Shown piece by piece: positions 1 to 5,407 of a stretch of DNA of 5,441 bases. The notes under the pieces were generated by a model, which was given only the letters and a program-made list of their open reading frames with translations, ran no database searches and was not told the DNA's origin. Within the stretch, counting starts at the first letter, position 1. Every line of letters starts with the position of its first letter. A program made the position numbers and the translations under genes. Source of the stretch: Campylobacteraceae bacterium (GTDB taxonomy: Bacteria > Campylobacterota > Campylobacteria > Campylobacterales > Sulfurovaceae); contig JALUKJ010000059.1 of NCBI GenBank assembly GCA_027056615.1, positions 1 to 5,441 of the forward strand, in the 5' to 3' direction.

Positions 1-219
<219 letters not shown>

Positions 220-223
220 AATG

Positions 224-245
224 GAAATAAGTTTAAACCTATTTC
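224..245 (-). other. Hairpin in the 16S leader just before the mature 5' end
   Basis: On the transcribed strand GAAATAGG and CTTATTTC enclose the loop TTTAAA, giving an 8-bp stem with one G-U pair. It ends about 5 nt before the predicted 16S 5' end. A hairpin here could form part of the precursor structure recognised during 16S maturation. The usual long processing helix with sequence downstream of 16S cannot be judged because that side is outside the window. Confidence 0.45.
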
Positions 246-355
246 AAAGAATCACTTAAAAATTTCTAATTAAGTTTCTCTTTTTGTCGTATTTTTATTT
301 AAAAAAATATCGAAAAAAACTCAAATAGACGTTTGTTTTGTTTTCTTATATTTAG

Positions 356-368
356 TTGTTAAAGACCA
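356..368 (-). promoter_or_regulatory. boxA-like antitermination site in the rRNA leader
   Basis: The transcribed strand reads TGGTCTTTAACAA, which differs from the E. coli rrn boxA core (TGCTCTTTAACAA) at one base. In rRNA operons boxA in the nascent RNA binds NusB with S10 and lets polymerase resist premature termination. Its place, about 58-70 nt after the predicted transcription start and about 137 nt before 16S, is typical. No boxB or clear boxC was recognised. Confidence 0.75.
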
Positions 369-391
369 CTTAAAAACTTTGGTTTCTTTCT

Positions 392-408
392 GACTTAAAC
401 TCTAAGTC
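392..408 (-). other. Short hairpin early in the rRNA leader
   Basis: GACTTA and TAAGTC form a perfect 6-bp stem around the loop GAGTT, about 18-34 nt after the predicted transcription start and upstream of boxA. It has no U-tract, so it is not an intrinsic terminator. It might take the place of the boxB hairpin found before boxA in some antitermination leaders, but this is inference from position only. Confidence 0.4.
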
Positions 409-431
409 GTCCCCAATGTTCTTGGACGCGT

Positions 432-460
432 ATTATAGAGAAATCACACATAGATGTCAA
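432..460 (-). promoter_or_regulatory. rRNA operon promoter, consensus -35 and -10
   Basis: On the minus strand TTGACA (460-455) and TATAAT (437-432) are separated by exactly 17 bp, an exact match to the sigma-70-type consensus. The predicted start is near 425, which gives a leader of about 206 nt before 16S. The bases after the -10 read ACGCGTCC, a GC-rich discriminator of the kind associated with stringent control of stable-RNA promoters. Upstream of the -35 the DNA is A/T-rich and carries a tandem 11-bp repeat. Position and orientation leave little doubt that this drives the rRNA operon. Confidence 0.92.
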
Positions 461-469
461 GGGTTTTTT

Positions 470-491
470 GAAATTTGTGTGAAATTTGTGT
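470..491 (-). repeat. Tandem 11-bp AT-rich repeat, probable UP element
   Basis: Two exact, adjacent copies of GAAATTTGTGT (plus strand; ACACAAATTTC on the transcribed strand) lie at 470-480 and 481-491, about -45 to -66 relative to the predicted rRNA start. Together with the A-run at 464-469 (transcribed strand) this fits an UP element bound by the C-terminal domains of RNA polymerase alpha. The 11-bp period would place both copies on nearly the same face of the helix. A regulator-binding site is the alternative. Confidence 0.55.
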
Positions 492-511
492 AGATTTTTT
501 CTTTTTGTTAT

Positions 512-1348
512 TTAAAATACAATTGTTTTATTTCCATGCACAAAGACTCTATCATTTAAAACATAGCTCAAAGCCCGAGATAACACTATCTTCTCAACAT
601 CTCGCCCTGCTCTTTGCATGTCTTTCCACTCTAAACGATGATTGACAGGAATTACATCTTGAGCAATAATTGGACCTTCATCTAAATCATCAGTAACAAA
701 GTGTGCTGTAGCTCCAATAATCTTTACACCTCGTTTATATGCTTGTTTATATGGGTTAGCCCCAATAAATGCAGGTAAGAAAGAGTGATGAATATTTATA
801 ATCTGTTTTGGATATGCTTTTACAAAGTTAGAAGTTAGTATTCTCATATATTTTGCAAGAACGATTAAGTCAAACTCATGCTGATTAATTAAATCCATAA
901 TATGAGATTCATGCTCTTCTCTATTCATTCCATCTGCTGATACATAAAAGAAAGGAATATCAAACCGACGGACTAAATGTTCTAAAGTATCATGATTAGC
1001 AATAACTGCTTCTATATCTGAATCTAACTCTCCTGCTTCATGTCGAACCAAAATATCTCCCAAGGCATGAGACTCTTTTGTGGCTAAAATAACAATTTTT
1101 TTCTTCTTTGGCTCAATAACCTTTAAATTAGCATCCTTAGGTACAACAGCTACTAATGCATCTCTTAACTCTTCAATCTCAAAGTGACCTGTTACGACCG
1201 TACGCATAAAAAACTTACCCTGCTCTTTGTCAACAAACTCACGGTTATTCTCAATATTTAAATCTCTATCATAAAATACTTTTGAGATTTTATATACCAA
1301 TCCCTTAGCATCATCACAATCTATTAATACTCTTACTCTATTATTCAT
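512..1348 (-). CDS. purU: Formyltetrahydrofolate deformylase PurU
   Basis: This cytoplasmic enzyme hydrolyses 10-formyltetrahydrofolate to formate and tetrahydrofolate, balancing one-carbon pools and supplying formate (for example to formate-dependent purine synthesis). The 278-residue product has the full PurU layout: an N-terminal ACT domain (about residues 4-80, with LIDCDDAKGLVYKIS) that senses amino acids in E. coli PurU, then a formyltransferase-fold hydrolase domain (about 84-278). The catalytic triad corresponding to Asn/His/Asp of the PurN family is seen as N185 and H187 in INIHHSFLP and D223 in HFVTDDLDEGP. The LAKYMRIL segment (164-171) is also typical of PurU. Length is normal. 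The ATG has AGGA 5 nt upstream. It follows the patatin gene by 42 bp and has its own candidate promoter in that gap. No hairpin terminator is seen between its stop and the rRNA promoter. Confidence 0.95.
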   Translation of the reverse strand: MNNRVRVLIDCDDAKGLVYKISKVFYDRDLNIENNREFVDKEQGKFFMRTVVTGHFEIEELRDALVAVVPKDANLKVIEPKKKKIVILATKESHALGDILVRHEAGELDSDIEAVIANHDTLEHLVRRFDIPFFYVSADGMNREEHESHIMDLINQHEFDLIVLAKYMRILTSNFVKAYPKQIINIHHSFLPAFIGANPYKQAYKRGVKIIGATAHFVTDDLDEGPIIAQDVIPVNHRLEWKDMQRAGRDVEKIVLSRALSYVLNDRVFVHGNKTIVF

Positions 1349-1366
1349 TTTTATCCTATAGTCAAT

Positions 1367-1388
1367 AATTGGTGAAATTATACCAACT
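1367..1388 (-). promoter_or_regulatory. Candidate purU promoter with inverted repeat over the -10
   Basis: In the 42-bp gap upstream of purU the minus strand has TATAAT (1382-1377) preceded by TGG, an extended -10 of TGnTATAAT form. It predicts a start near 1370 and a ~22-nt leader. No good -35 is visible, which is usual in Campylobacterota. The -10 lies inside an inverted repeat: TTGGT (1369-1373) and ACCAA (1382-1386) are perfect, and the arms extend to 1367-1388 with one mismatch (a G-U pair in RNA). The repeat could be an operator or a weak 3' hairpin for the patatin transcript; no U-tract follows it. Confidence 0.5.
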
Positions 1389-1390
1389 TT

Positions 1391-2146
1391 TTAAATAAGC
1401 TTTTGAGATAACTCTTCCCATTGCTCTTTTAATTCATTATACCCTGCTTCATAAGCCATCTCGATTTCAGAAAATTCAAATAGGTGCATATTGGCAACTC
1501 CCTTAACTTCAAAAAAAGCATCGGTTAACTTTTTTGAGGGCATTGAGTTTGAACGTATCATAATAAGAATAGAGCGAATCATCAAAGATTTAAAAGAGTC
1601 TAAGTTCTCTCCTCTTAAAGGATTAATATTGATAGCAAGATTCTTTTCATAATACTTCTTTAGAGGCTTTACAGGTAAGTTATCTGAAAAGCCTCCATCT
1701 ATATAAGAGTGCTTTCCAATTTTCTTAGCACGAAACAAGGGAGTAATTGTCGAAGAGGCAATGGTATATTCAATAGGATTTCCTTTATATATGTAAGTAC
1801 TCTCTCCATTATCAATATTGGTTACACAAGTATATAGTGGAATTTTTAACTCATCATAACTACTAACCCCCACGGTCTCAAAGAGCTTTTGCTCTAAGGC
1901 ATCCATTTTAAAAACCCCAACATCTCCACTTGCCCAAACAAAAAGCTCTTTTTTCTCTAAACTTTTTAAAAAGTTTAACATATCATCACTCTTCAGTCCT
2001 GAGGCTAAAAAAAGCCCTACAATTGCCCCTGCACTAGAACCAGAAACAGCAGTTACGTCTACACCCTGCTCTTCTAAAAATTTAATTGCCCCAACATGAG
2101 CCGCACCACGAAGACCACCACCACTTAAACTTAATGTTATTTTCAT
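1391..2146 (-). CDS. Patatin-like phospholipase family protein
   Basis: Predicted serine acyl hydrolase acting on phospholipids or other acyl esters; the true substrate is unknown. With the ATG at 2146 the product is 251 residues and begins MKITLSLSGGGLRGAAHVGA. The family signature is complete: oxyanion-hole motif GGGLRG (9-14), nucleophile elbow GSSAG (36-40, Ser38), and the DGG motif (150-152, Asp150) of the Ser-Asp dyad, with the conserved ASSTITPLF segment (130-138) before it. There is no signal peptide or clear membrane segment, so it is probably cytoplasmic or membrane-peripheral, as for small RssA-like patatins. The frame stays open upstream to an ATG at 2233, but those 29 residues do not resemble the family and would cover the divergent promoter and the neighbour's start. 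The ribosome-binding site is weak (AAGAAGA). It may be co-transcribed with purU downstream. Confidence 0.9.
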   Translation of the reverse strand: MKITLSLSGGGLRGAAHVGAIKFLEEQGVDVTAVSGSSAGAIVGLFLASGLKSDDMLNFLKSLEKKELFVWASGDVGVFKMDALEQKLFETVGVSSYDELKIPLYTCVTNIDNGESTYIYKGNPIEYTIASSTITPLFRAKKIGKHSYIDGGFSDNLPVKPLKKYYEKNLAININPLRGENLDSFKSLMIRSILIMIRSNSMPSKKLTDAFFEVKGVANMHLFEFSEIEMAYEAGYNELKEQWEELSQKLI

Positions 2147-2163
2147 AATTTTTTTATCTTCTT

Positions 2164-2189
2164 TTTTAGCTATAATATCAAAAAATAAC
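2164..2189. promoter_or_regulatory. Overlapping divergent promoters for the patatin and DUF6172 genes
   Basis: On the plus strand a T-tract and TTTTAGCTATAAT put a -10 at 2171-2176, with a start near 2183 and a ~24-nt leader to the GTG at 2207. On the minus strand TTATTTTTTGATATTAT puts a -10 at 2177-2172, matching the T-rich-TTTGnTATAAT form known from Campylobacter promoters, with a start near 2165 and a ~19-nt leader to the ATG at 2146. The two -10 boxes overlap by five bases, and the predicted starts lie about 18 bp apart. Confidence 0.6.
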
Positions 2190-2206
2190 CTACAAGGGTA
2201 TAATAC

Positions 2207-2506
2207 GTGAAAAAAGTATTTAAAATTAAACAAGATAAACTGAAGCCTGATAGAGCTGTCGATGCCATTAAAAATGAGCTTAGAAAATATATTAAGCGTG
2301 AAAAGAAGAAAGATTTACCAAATAAAAAGACCATGTATTGGGATTTTGAATGTAAATTTGGAAAAAGCCAAGAGTTTGCCCTTGATTATGATTTTGACCA
2401 TATTATTACAGAGTTATCAAATGTTGTTTTAGCAGGTTGGGATGAGTGTTATATTGAGATTGTAGCGAAAGCTGTAGATAAACCTCTAAAAGAAGAGGAA
2501 GAATAA
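2207..2506 (+). CDS. DUF6172 family protein, function unknown
   Basis: The product is a 99-residue, strongly charged, soluble protein with no signal peptide or membrane segment. It begins MKKVFKIKQDKLKPDRAVDA, has a lysine/arginine-rich helix-like stretch (about 24-45, including RKYIKREKKKDLP), a WDFECKFG motif (45-52), a YIEIVAKA strand near residues 82-89 and an acidic tail ending EEEE. The opening, the KYIKRE segment, the WDF-CKFG motif and the size agree with my memory of the DUF6172 family, small conserved proteins of no known function; this is recognition, not a search. The start is GTG, supported by AAGGG (2194-2198) 8 nt upstream. It is divergent from the patatin gene and convergent with leuB. 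No function is proposed. Confidence 0.82.
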   Translation: MKKVFKIKQDKLKPDRAVDAIKNELRKYIKREKKKDLPNKKTMYWDFECKFGKSQEFALDYDFDHIITELSNVVLAGWDECYIEIVAKAVDKPLKEEEE

Positions 2507-2521
2507 ACCTTATTTTTTATT

Positions 2522-2545
2522 GGTGCGATAGCAATCGCACCCTAC
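2522..2545 (-). repeat. REP-like palindrome with 5' GTAG
   Basis: On the minus strand GTAG (2545-2542) directly precedes a perfect palindrome: arms GGTGCGAT and ATCGCACC (8 bp) around the loop TGCT. A GTAG tetranucleotide followed by a GC-rich palindrome is the hallmark of REP sequences mobilised by RAYT (TnpA-REP) single-strand transposases. The element is GC-rich against an AT-rich background and lies in the 44-bp gap between convergent genes, a usual REP site. As RNA it could stabilise or end either transcript, but neither strand has a proper U-tract after it. Confidence 0.65.
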
Positions 2546-2550
2546 AAATA

Positions 2551-3621
2551 TTATTTTGAAACATATTTAGCGATAATATCACCAATCTCTGAACAAGAAC
2601 AAATCTCTTTAGCATCATAAGCTCCTAAGTCTCCAGTACGGTAACCTTGTGCTAAAGATTTCTTAACTGCTTCATCAATCTTATCGGCAGCCTCAGCCTC
2701 ATTTAAAGCATAACGCAACATCATAGAAACTGATGATATGGTTGCTAAAGGGTTTGCAATTCCTTGACCTGCAATGTCTGGAGCAGAGCCATGAATTGGC
2801 TCATAGAGTCCAACACCTTTACCTGTACTAGCACTTGGTAAAAGCCCAATAGAACCACTAAGCATACTCGCAGCATCTGAGAGAATATCACCAAAAATAT
2901 TTCCTGTTAAGATAACATCGAACTGTTTTGGATTTCTAATAAGTTGCATCGCAGCGTTGTCTACATACATATGTGTAAGCTCAACTTCTGGGTACTCTTT
3001 TGCAACTTCAATTACAGTTTCACGCCAAAATTGACTTACTTCAAGTACATTAGCTTTGTCTACAGAACAGATTCTTTTGTCTCGTTTCATTGCAATTTCA
3101 AAAGCAACATGAGCAATTCTCTCTACTTCATTACGACTATATACCATAGTATTGTAAGCTCTATCATCTTCTAGCTCTCTTGGTTGCCCAAAATAGATAC
3201 CACCTGTAAGTTCACGAACTACCATAATATCAACACCTTTAACCACATCAGCTTTAAGTGTTGAAGCATTAACCAATTCATCATAAACAATAGCAGGACG
3301 AAGATTAGCAAAAGTTCCCATCTCTTTTCTTAGTGCCAACAAACCAGACTCTGGACGTAGATGACGCTCTAAATTATCCCATTTAGGTCCACCAATAGCA
3401 CCAAAAAGTACAGCATCACACTGCTTAACCCCTTGAATAGTCTCATCAGGAAGAGGAACACCTGTTGCATCAATAGCAGAACCACCCATAAGCATCTCAT
3501 GATACGATATATTAAAGCCTTCAGAAGCAGAGAGTGCATCTAAAACTTTAATTGCCTCATCAACAATCTCTGGACCAATTCCATCACCTTTAATAACACC
3601 AATTTTATAATTTCTACCCAT
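2551..3621 (-). CDS. leuB: 3-isopropylmalate dehydrogenase
   Basis: This cytoplasmic enzyme carries out the NAD-dependent oxidation and decarboxylation of (2R,3S)-3-isopropylmalate to 4-methyl-2-oxopentanoate in leucine biosynthesis. The 356-residue product is full length for a bacterial LeuB. Visible motifs, in order: GDGIGPE (12-18); substrate-binding arginines R98 (ALRKEM), R108 (NLRPA) and R136 ([12 protein letters not shown]) with Y143; K189 in VDKANVL; metal-ligand aspartates D221 (VDNAAMQL), D245 and D249 ([10 protein letters not shown]); and the cofactor loop [15 protein letters not shown] (277-291), where the Asp-Ile pair at 282-283 indicates NAD rather than NADP. The ATG starts 2 nt after the leuD stop, with TAAGG inside the end of leuD 7 nt upstream, so the two genes form one transcription unit and are probably translationally coupled. 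It ends 5 bp from the REP-like palindrome. Confidence 0.97.
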   Translation of the reverse strand: MGRNYKIGVIKGDGIGPEIVDEAIKVLDALSASEGFNISYHEMLMGGSAIDATGVPLPDETIQGVKQCDAVLFGAIGGPKWDNLERHLRPESGLLALRKEMGTFANLRPAIVYDELVNASTLKADVVKGVDIMVVRELTGGIYFGQPRELEDDRAYNTMVYSRNEVERIAHVAFEIAMKRDKRICSVDKANVLEVSQFWRETVIEVAKEYPEVELTHMYVDNAAMQLIRNPKQFDVILTGNIFGDILSDAASMLSGSIGLLPSASTGKGVGLYEPIHGSAPDIAGQGIANPLATISSVSMMLRYALNEAEAADKIDEAVKKSLAQGYRTGDLGAYDAKEICSCSEIGDIIAKYVSK

Positions 3622-3623
3622 CT

Positions 3624-4118
3624 TTACGCCTTACTTTCTGCTATCTCTTTTTTGGCAAATGCTATTAATCCACCTGCATCTACCAACTCTTGCATAAACG
3701 CAGGAATAGGAGAAAATTTATAAGTTTTTGCTTGTGTAATATTTATAACTTCTCCTCTGTCCATATCTACTTTTACGGTGTCACCTTCATCTATTTCAGC
3801 CGACTCTTCAAGCTCAAAAATAGGAAGCCCCATATTAAAAGCATTACGGTAAAAAATACGTGCAAATGTAGGAGCAATCACAGCTGAAACCCCTGCAGCC
3901 TTAAGTGCTATGGGAGCATGTTCACGACTTGAACCACAACCAAAATTCTCTCCAGCAACAATAATGTCACCCTCACTCATTTTATTAACAAACTCTGGGT
4001 CTGCATCTTCCATAACATGTTTAGCCAAAGCACTTGGCTCACTTGTATTGAGGTATCTCGCAGCAATAATTAAATCGGTGTCAATATGGTCACCAAATTT
4101 CCAAACTTTACCTTGCAA
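3624..4118 (-). CDS. leuD: 3-isopropylmalate dehydratase small subunit
   Basis: This is the small (swivel-domain) subunit of isopropylmalate isomerase, which with the Fe-S large subunit LeuC converts 2-isopropylmalate to 3-isopropylmalate. The 164-residue product is the short bacterial/archaeal-type form. It shows [16 protein letters not shown] (10-25), the family hallmark [13 protein letters not shown] (57-69), and [20 protein letters not shown] in the middle. The start is TTG at 4118: AAGGA lies 7 nt upstream, an in-frame stop occurs at 4145-4143, and the product begins at the usual place for the family ([14 protein letters not shown]). The nearest ATG (4126) is in another frame, hits a stop after 18 codons and overlaps the ribosome-binding site. 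LeuC must be encoded elsewhere. Homoaconitase-type or dimethylmalate dehydratase small subunits are related, but adjacency to leuB favours LeuD. Confidence 0.95.
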   Translation of the reverse strand: MQGKVWKFGDHIDTDLIIAARYLNTSEPSALAKHVMEDADPEFVNKMSEGDIIVAGENFGCGSSREHAPIALKAAGVSAVIAPTFARIFYRNAFNMGLPIFELEESAEIDEGDTVKVDMDRGEVINITQAKTYKFSPIPAFMQELVDAGGLIAFAKKEIAESKA

Positions 4119-4126
4119 AGTTCCAT

Positions 4127-4149
4127 CCTTTATAAAAAGGGGTTAACCC
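4127..4149 (-). promoter_or_regulatory. leuD leader: small hairpins covering the ribosome-binding site
   Basis: The leader of about 41 nt contains CCTTT (4140-4136) and AAAGG (4131-4127), a 5-bp stem with a 4-nt loop that would sequester the AAGGA ribosome-binding site of the TTG start. Just upstream lies the palindrome GGGTTAACCC (4149-4140), whose last C overlaps the first base of that stem, so the two pairings compete weakly. Whether they matter in the cell is not known; both stems are short. Confidence 0.35.
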
Positions 4150-4165
4150 TAGTAATATGGTTGGG

Positions 4166-4192
4166 ATTATAGCTAAAAGCTACTAAAAAAAC
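4166..4192 (-). promoter_or_regulatory. Promoter of the leuD-leuB unit
   Basis: The minus strand reads AGTTTTTTTAGTAGC then TTTTAGCTATAAT, with the -10 TATAAT at 4171-4166 and a T-rich tract instead of a -35, the Campylobacterota promoter type. The start would be near 4159, about 41 nt before the TTG codon. The 13-mer TTTTAGCTATAAT is identical to that of the DUF6172 promoter (2164-2176), which supports a shared housekeeping promoter form. Confidence 0.65.
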
Positions 4193-4196
4193 TTAA

Positions 4197-4328
4197 TCAA
4201 TACTTCTCAACTCTAGCATCAGACTTACAAATATCACCATTGTCATAAATCTTAATTTTCTCAGCCTTTACCCCTCGCCCCTCAACATCAAGTTCAAAAA
4301 CTATCAACTGAAAAATAGCTTGGCACTT
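4197..4328 (-). pseudogene. Possible C-terminal gene remnant, unidentified
   Basis: The minus strand is open for 43 codons between stops at 4331-4329 and 4199-4197. The stretch reads like protein, ending in VKAEKIKIYDNGDICKSDAR then VEKY, a mix of beta-strand-like and charged residues. It has no ATG or GTG; only a TTG at 4307 could start it (36 residues), and that has no ribosome-binding site. Its stop lies just upstream of the leuD promoter, where a real upstream gene would end. I do not recognise the family. A chance open stretch is possible in a segment this short. Confidence 0.3.
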
Positions 4329-4471
4329 TTAAAATAAAAATGCAAGGTACCAAAGTAGAGGGGAAAATCTATGGTACTTTGGAGAAGCCTCAAGTTAAGA
4401 TTGAGACTAAATTCTTTACCATACCTAATAAACAGATGGATAGTTGGTTAAAAGAAAACTATCTTCACTAA
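4319..4471 (+). pseudogene. Possible C-terminal remnant of an AsmA-like protein
   Basis: The plus strand is open for 50 codons after a TAG at 4316-4318, with an ATG at 4340 (43 residues: MQGTKVEGKIYGTLEKPQVK, then IETKFFTIPNKQ...KENYLH). The pattern G-x-x-G-T-L-x-x-P-x-V-x-I recalls the end of AsmA/YhdP-like envelope proteins, a weak resemblance. The ATG has no ribosome-binding site and there is no promoter before it, so an intact gene is unlikely. Its TAA (4469-4471) overlaps the stop of the convergent M48 gene (4468-4470), the compact arrangement expected of genuine gene ends. An 8-bp inverted repeat (CCAAAGTA at 4350-4357, TACTTTGG at 4375-4382) lies within it. Confidence 0.35.
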
Positions 4472-5349
4472 AGATTGTCTTCAATGTTCTTAATACGCTC
4501 GTGAGCTGTTGGGTGCATCATCAAAATAGGTGCATTTAAATATTGAAGTTTTTCTAAAGTATCAACAGCTACTTTCTTTTTAATACCATATTTTTTAAGA
4601 ACTTTTATAGCAAACTTATCAGCTTCAAACTCATCATCCTTTTGAAACTCTGATTTTCTCATACTCGAAGTCACACTAGATAAAACACCGTTAGCAGAAG
4701 AGCCAACTGTCTCTCCACTCATGTCAATAGCATCTTCTAAAGCATACATAGAGTGTGCTTTTCTGTAACTAGATTTATGGTCTTTATTTGCTATATGTGC
4801 AATTTCATGTGCCATTAAAAATAGCAACTGATTATCGTCTAACAGCTCAATCACTCCACTGTTTACCCGAATAGCTCCATTAGACTTTGAAAAAATATAT
4901 AAAAAAGGATTCATATAAACTTTTACATCTAAAGTAACTTCTAAATCTTTAGGAAGAGGAATCTTTTTCATAACCTTTTGTAAATCTAAATAATATTGGT
5001 CAATATCTTTAGCAACAGTTTGGTTCTCATCCCATTTAGCAATATCTTCAGCATCCTCTTTATACATCTCTTCATCTGAAACCAAAGCTGCACGAGAGAG
5101 TTCAGCCGCCGATTTTACAGCAGACTCCATTGGGTCAGCTATAATATCAGGTAATTTATCAACAGCATCTACCATCTTCTTCTCTTGCTTATCTATATCA
5201 ATTTTATCTGATATATCATTTAATACTTCATCAATCTTGTCAGTAGGTAAAATATCGGTCATTCTGTCCCAATAACTTTTATCTTCATCAGCAAATAGAC
5301 TGCTACTCAAACATGCCAATACAGCAGTAGAAATAATGATTCTTTTCAT
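4468..5349 (-). CDS. Exported M48 family zinc metalloprotease
   Basis: Predicted periplasmic or membrane-attached zinc endopeptidase of the Ste24/HtpX superfamily, probably in envelope protein quality control like LoiP or BepA. The 293-residue product has an N-terminal signal peptide (KR, then a hydrophobic core to about residue 20, cleavage likely after SLFA); Cys13 in VLAC is a poor lipobox, so lipidation is possible but less likely. Residues 21-120 are acidic, probably helical, and not a family I recognise. The protease domain (about 120-293) has HEIAH (181-185, zinc ligands H181 and H185, catalytic E182), the third ligand E242 in EFEAD, and HPTAHERI (279-286), the usual end of the domain. 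There is no TPR region after it, unlike BepA. The ATG has AGGAG 6 nt upstream. The stop overlaps that of a plus-strand remnant. Confidence 0.92.
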   Translation of the reverse strand: MKRIIISTAVLACLSSSLFADEDKSYWDRMTDILPTDKIDEVLNDISDKIDIDKQEKKMVDAVDKLPDIIADPMESAVKSAAELSRAALVSDEEMYKEDAEDIAKWDENQTVAKDIDQYYLDLQKVMKKIPLPKDLEVTLDVKVYMNPFLYIFSKSNGAIRVNSGVIELLDDNQLLFLMAHEIAHIANKDHKSSYRKAHSMYALEDAIDMSGETVGSSANGVLSSVTSSMRKSEFQKDDEFEADKFAIKVLKKYGIKKKVAVDTLEKLQYLNAPILMMHPTAHERIKNIEDNL

Positions 5350-5401
5350 GGTTTACTCCTAAACATATAACTATTATCTATAGGATAGCATAGTTTAAAA
5401 A

Positions 5402-5407
5402 ATTATA
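5402..5407 (-). promoter_or_regulatory. Candidate -10 of the M48 gene promoter
   Basis: TATAAT preceded directly by TG on the minus strand predicts a start near 5395 and a ~45-nt leader. No -35 and no T-rich upstream tract are seen; the upstream DNA is A-rich on this strand. It is the best of several AT-rich candidates, and the window edge limits the view. Confidence 0.35.

Noticed and set aside
2199..2204. TATAAT as the promoter -10 of the DUF6172 gene
   Set aside because: It lies only 2 nt before the GTG start, so transcription would begin inside the gene. The upstream TATAAT at 2171-2176 leaves room for the AAGGG ribosome-binding site.
2147..2233. 29-residue N-terminal extension of the patatin protein from an ATG at 2233
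   Set aside because: The added residues do not resemble patatins and would run across the divergent promoter, ribosome-binding site and start of the opposite gene. The ATG at 2146 puts GGGLRG at the usual distance from the N-terminus.
2510..2551. Intrinsic terminator for leuB or the DUF6172 gene at the GC-rich hairpin
   Set aside because: On the minus strand the stem is followed by an A-rich tract, and on the plus strand by CTACAAATATT, so neither side has the U-tract an intrinsic terminator needs. The GTAG prefix fits a REP better.
2944..3174. Plus-strand open frame of 76 codons inside leuB
   Set aside because: It is antisense to a fully conserved leuB, has a low-complexity Phe/Ser/Tyr-rich product and no ribosome-binding site.
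4070..4126. 18-codon ATG frame overlapping the leuD start, as a leucine leader peptide
   Set aside because: It has three Leu codons but lies over the coding start of leuD with its ATG in the ribosome-binding site, and there is no terminator/antiterminator pair after it.
3690..4146. Two plus-strand open frames (3690-3887 and 3910-4146) inside and across leuD
   Set aside because: Both are antisense shadows of leuD, with no family resemblance and no start signals.
4350..4382. Inverted repeat CCAAAGTA / TACTTTGG as a terminator or insertion-sequence end
   Set aside because: It lies within a coding-like stretch, has a 17-nt loop, no U-tract, no target duplication and no transposase nearby. It may be chance.
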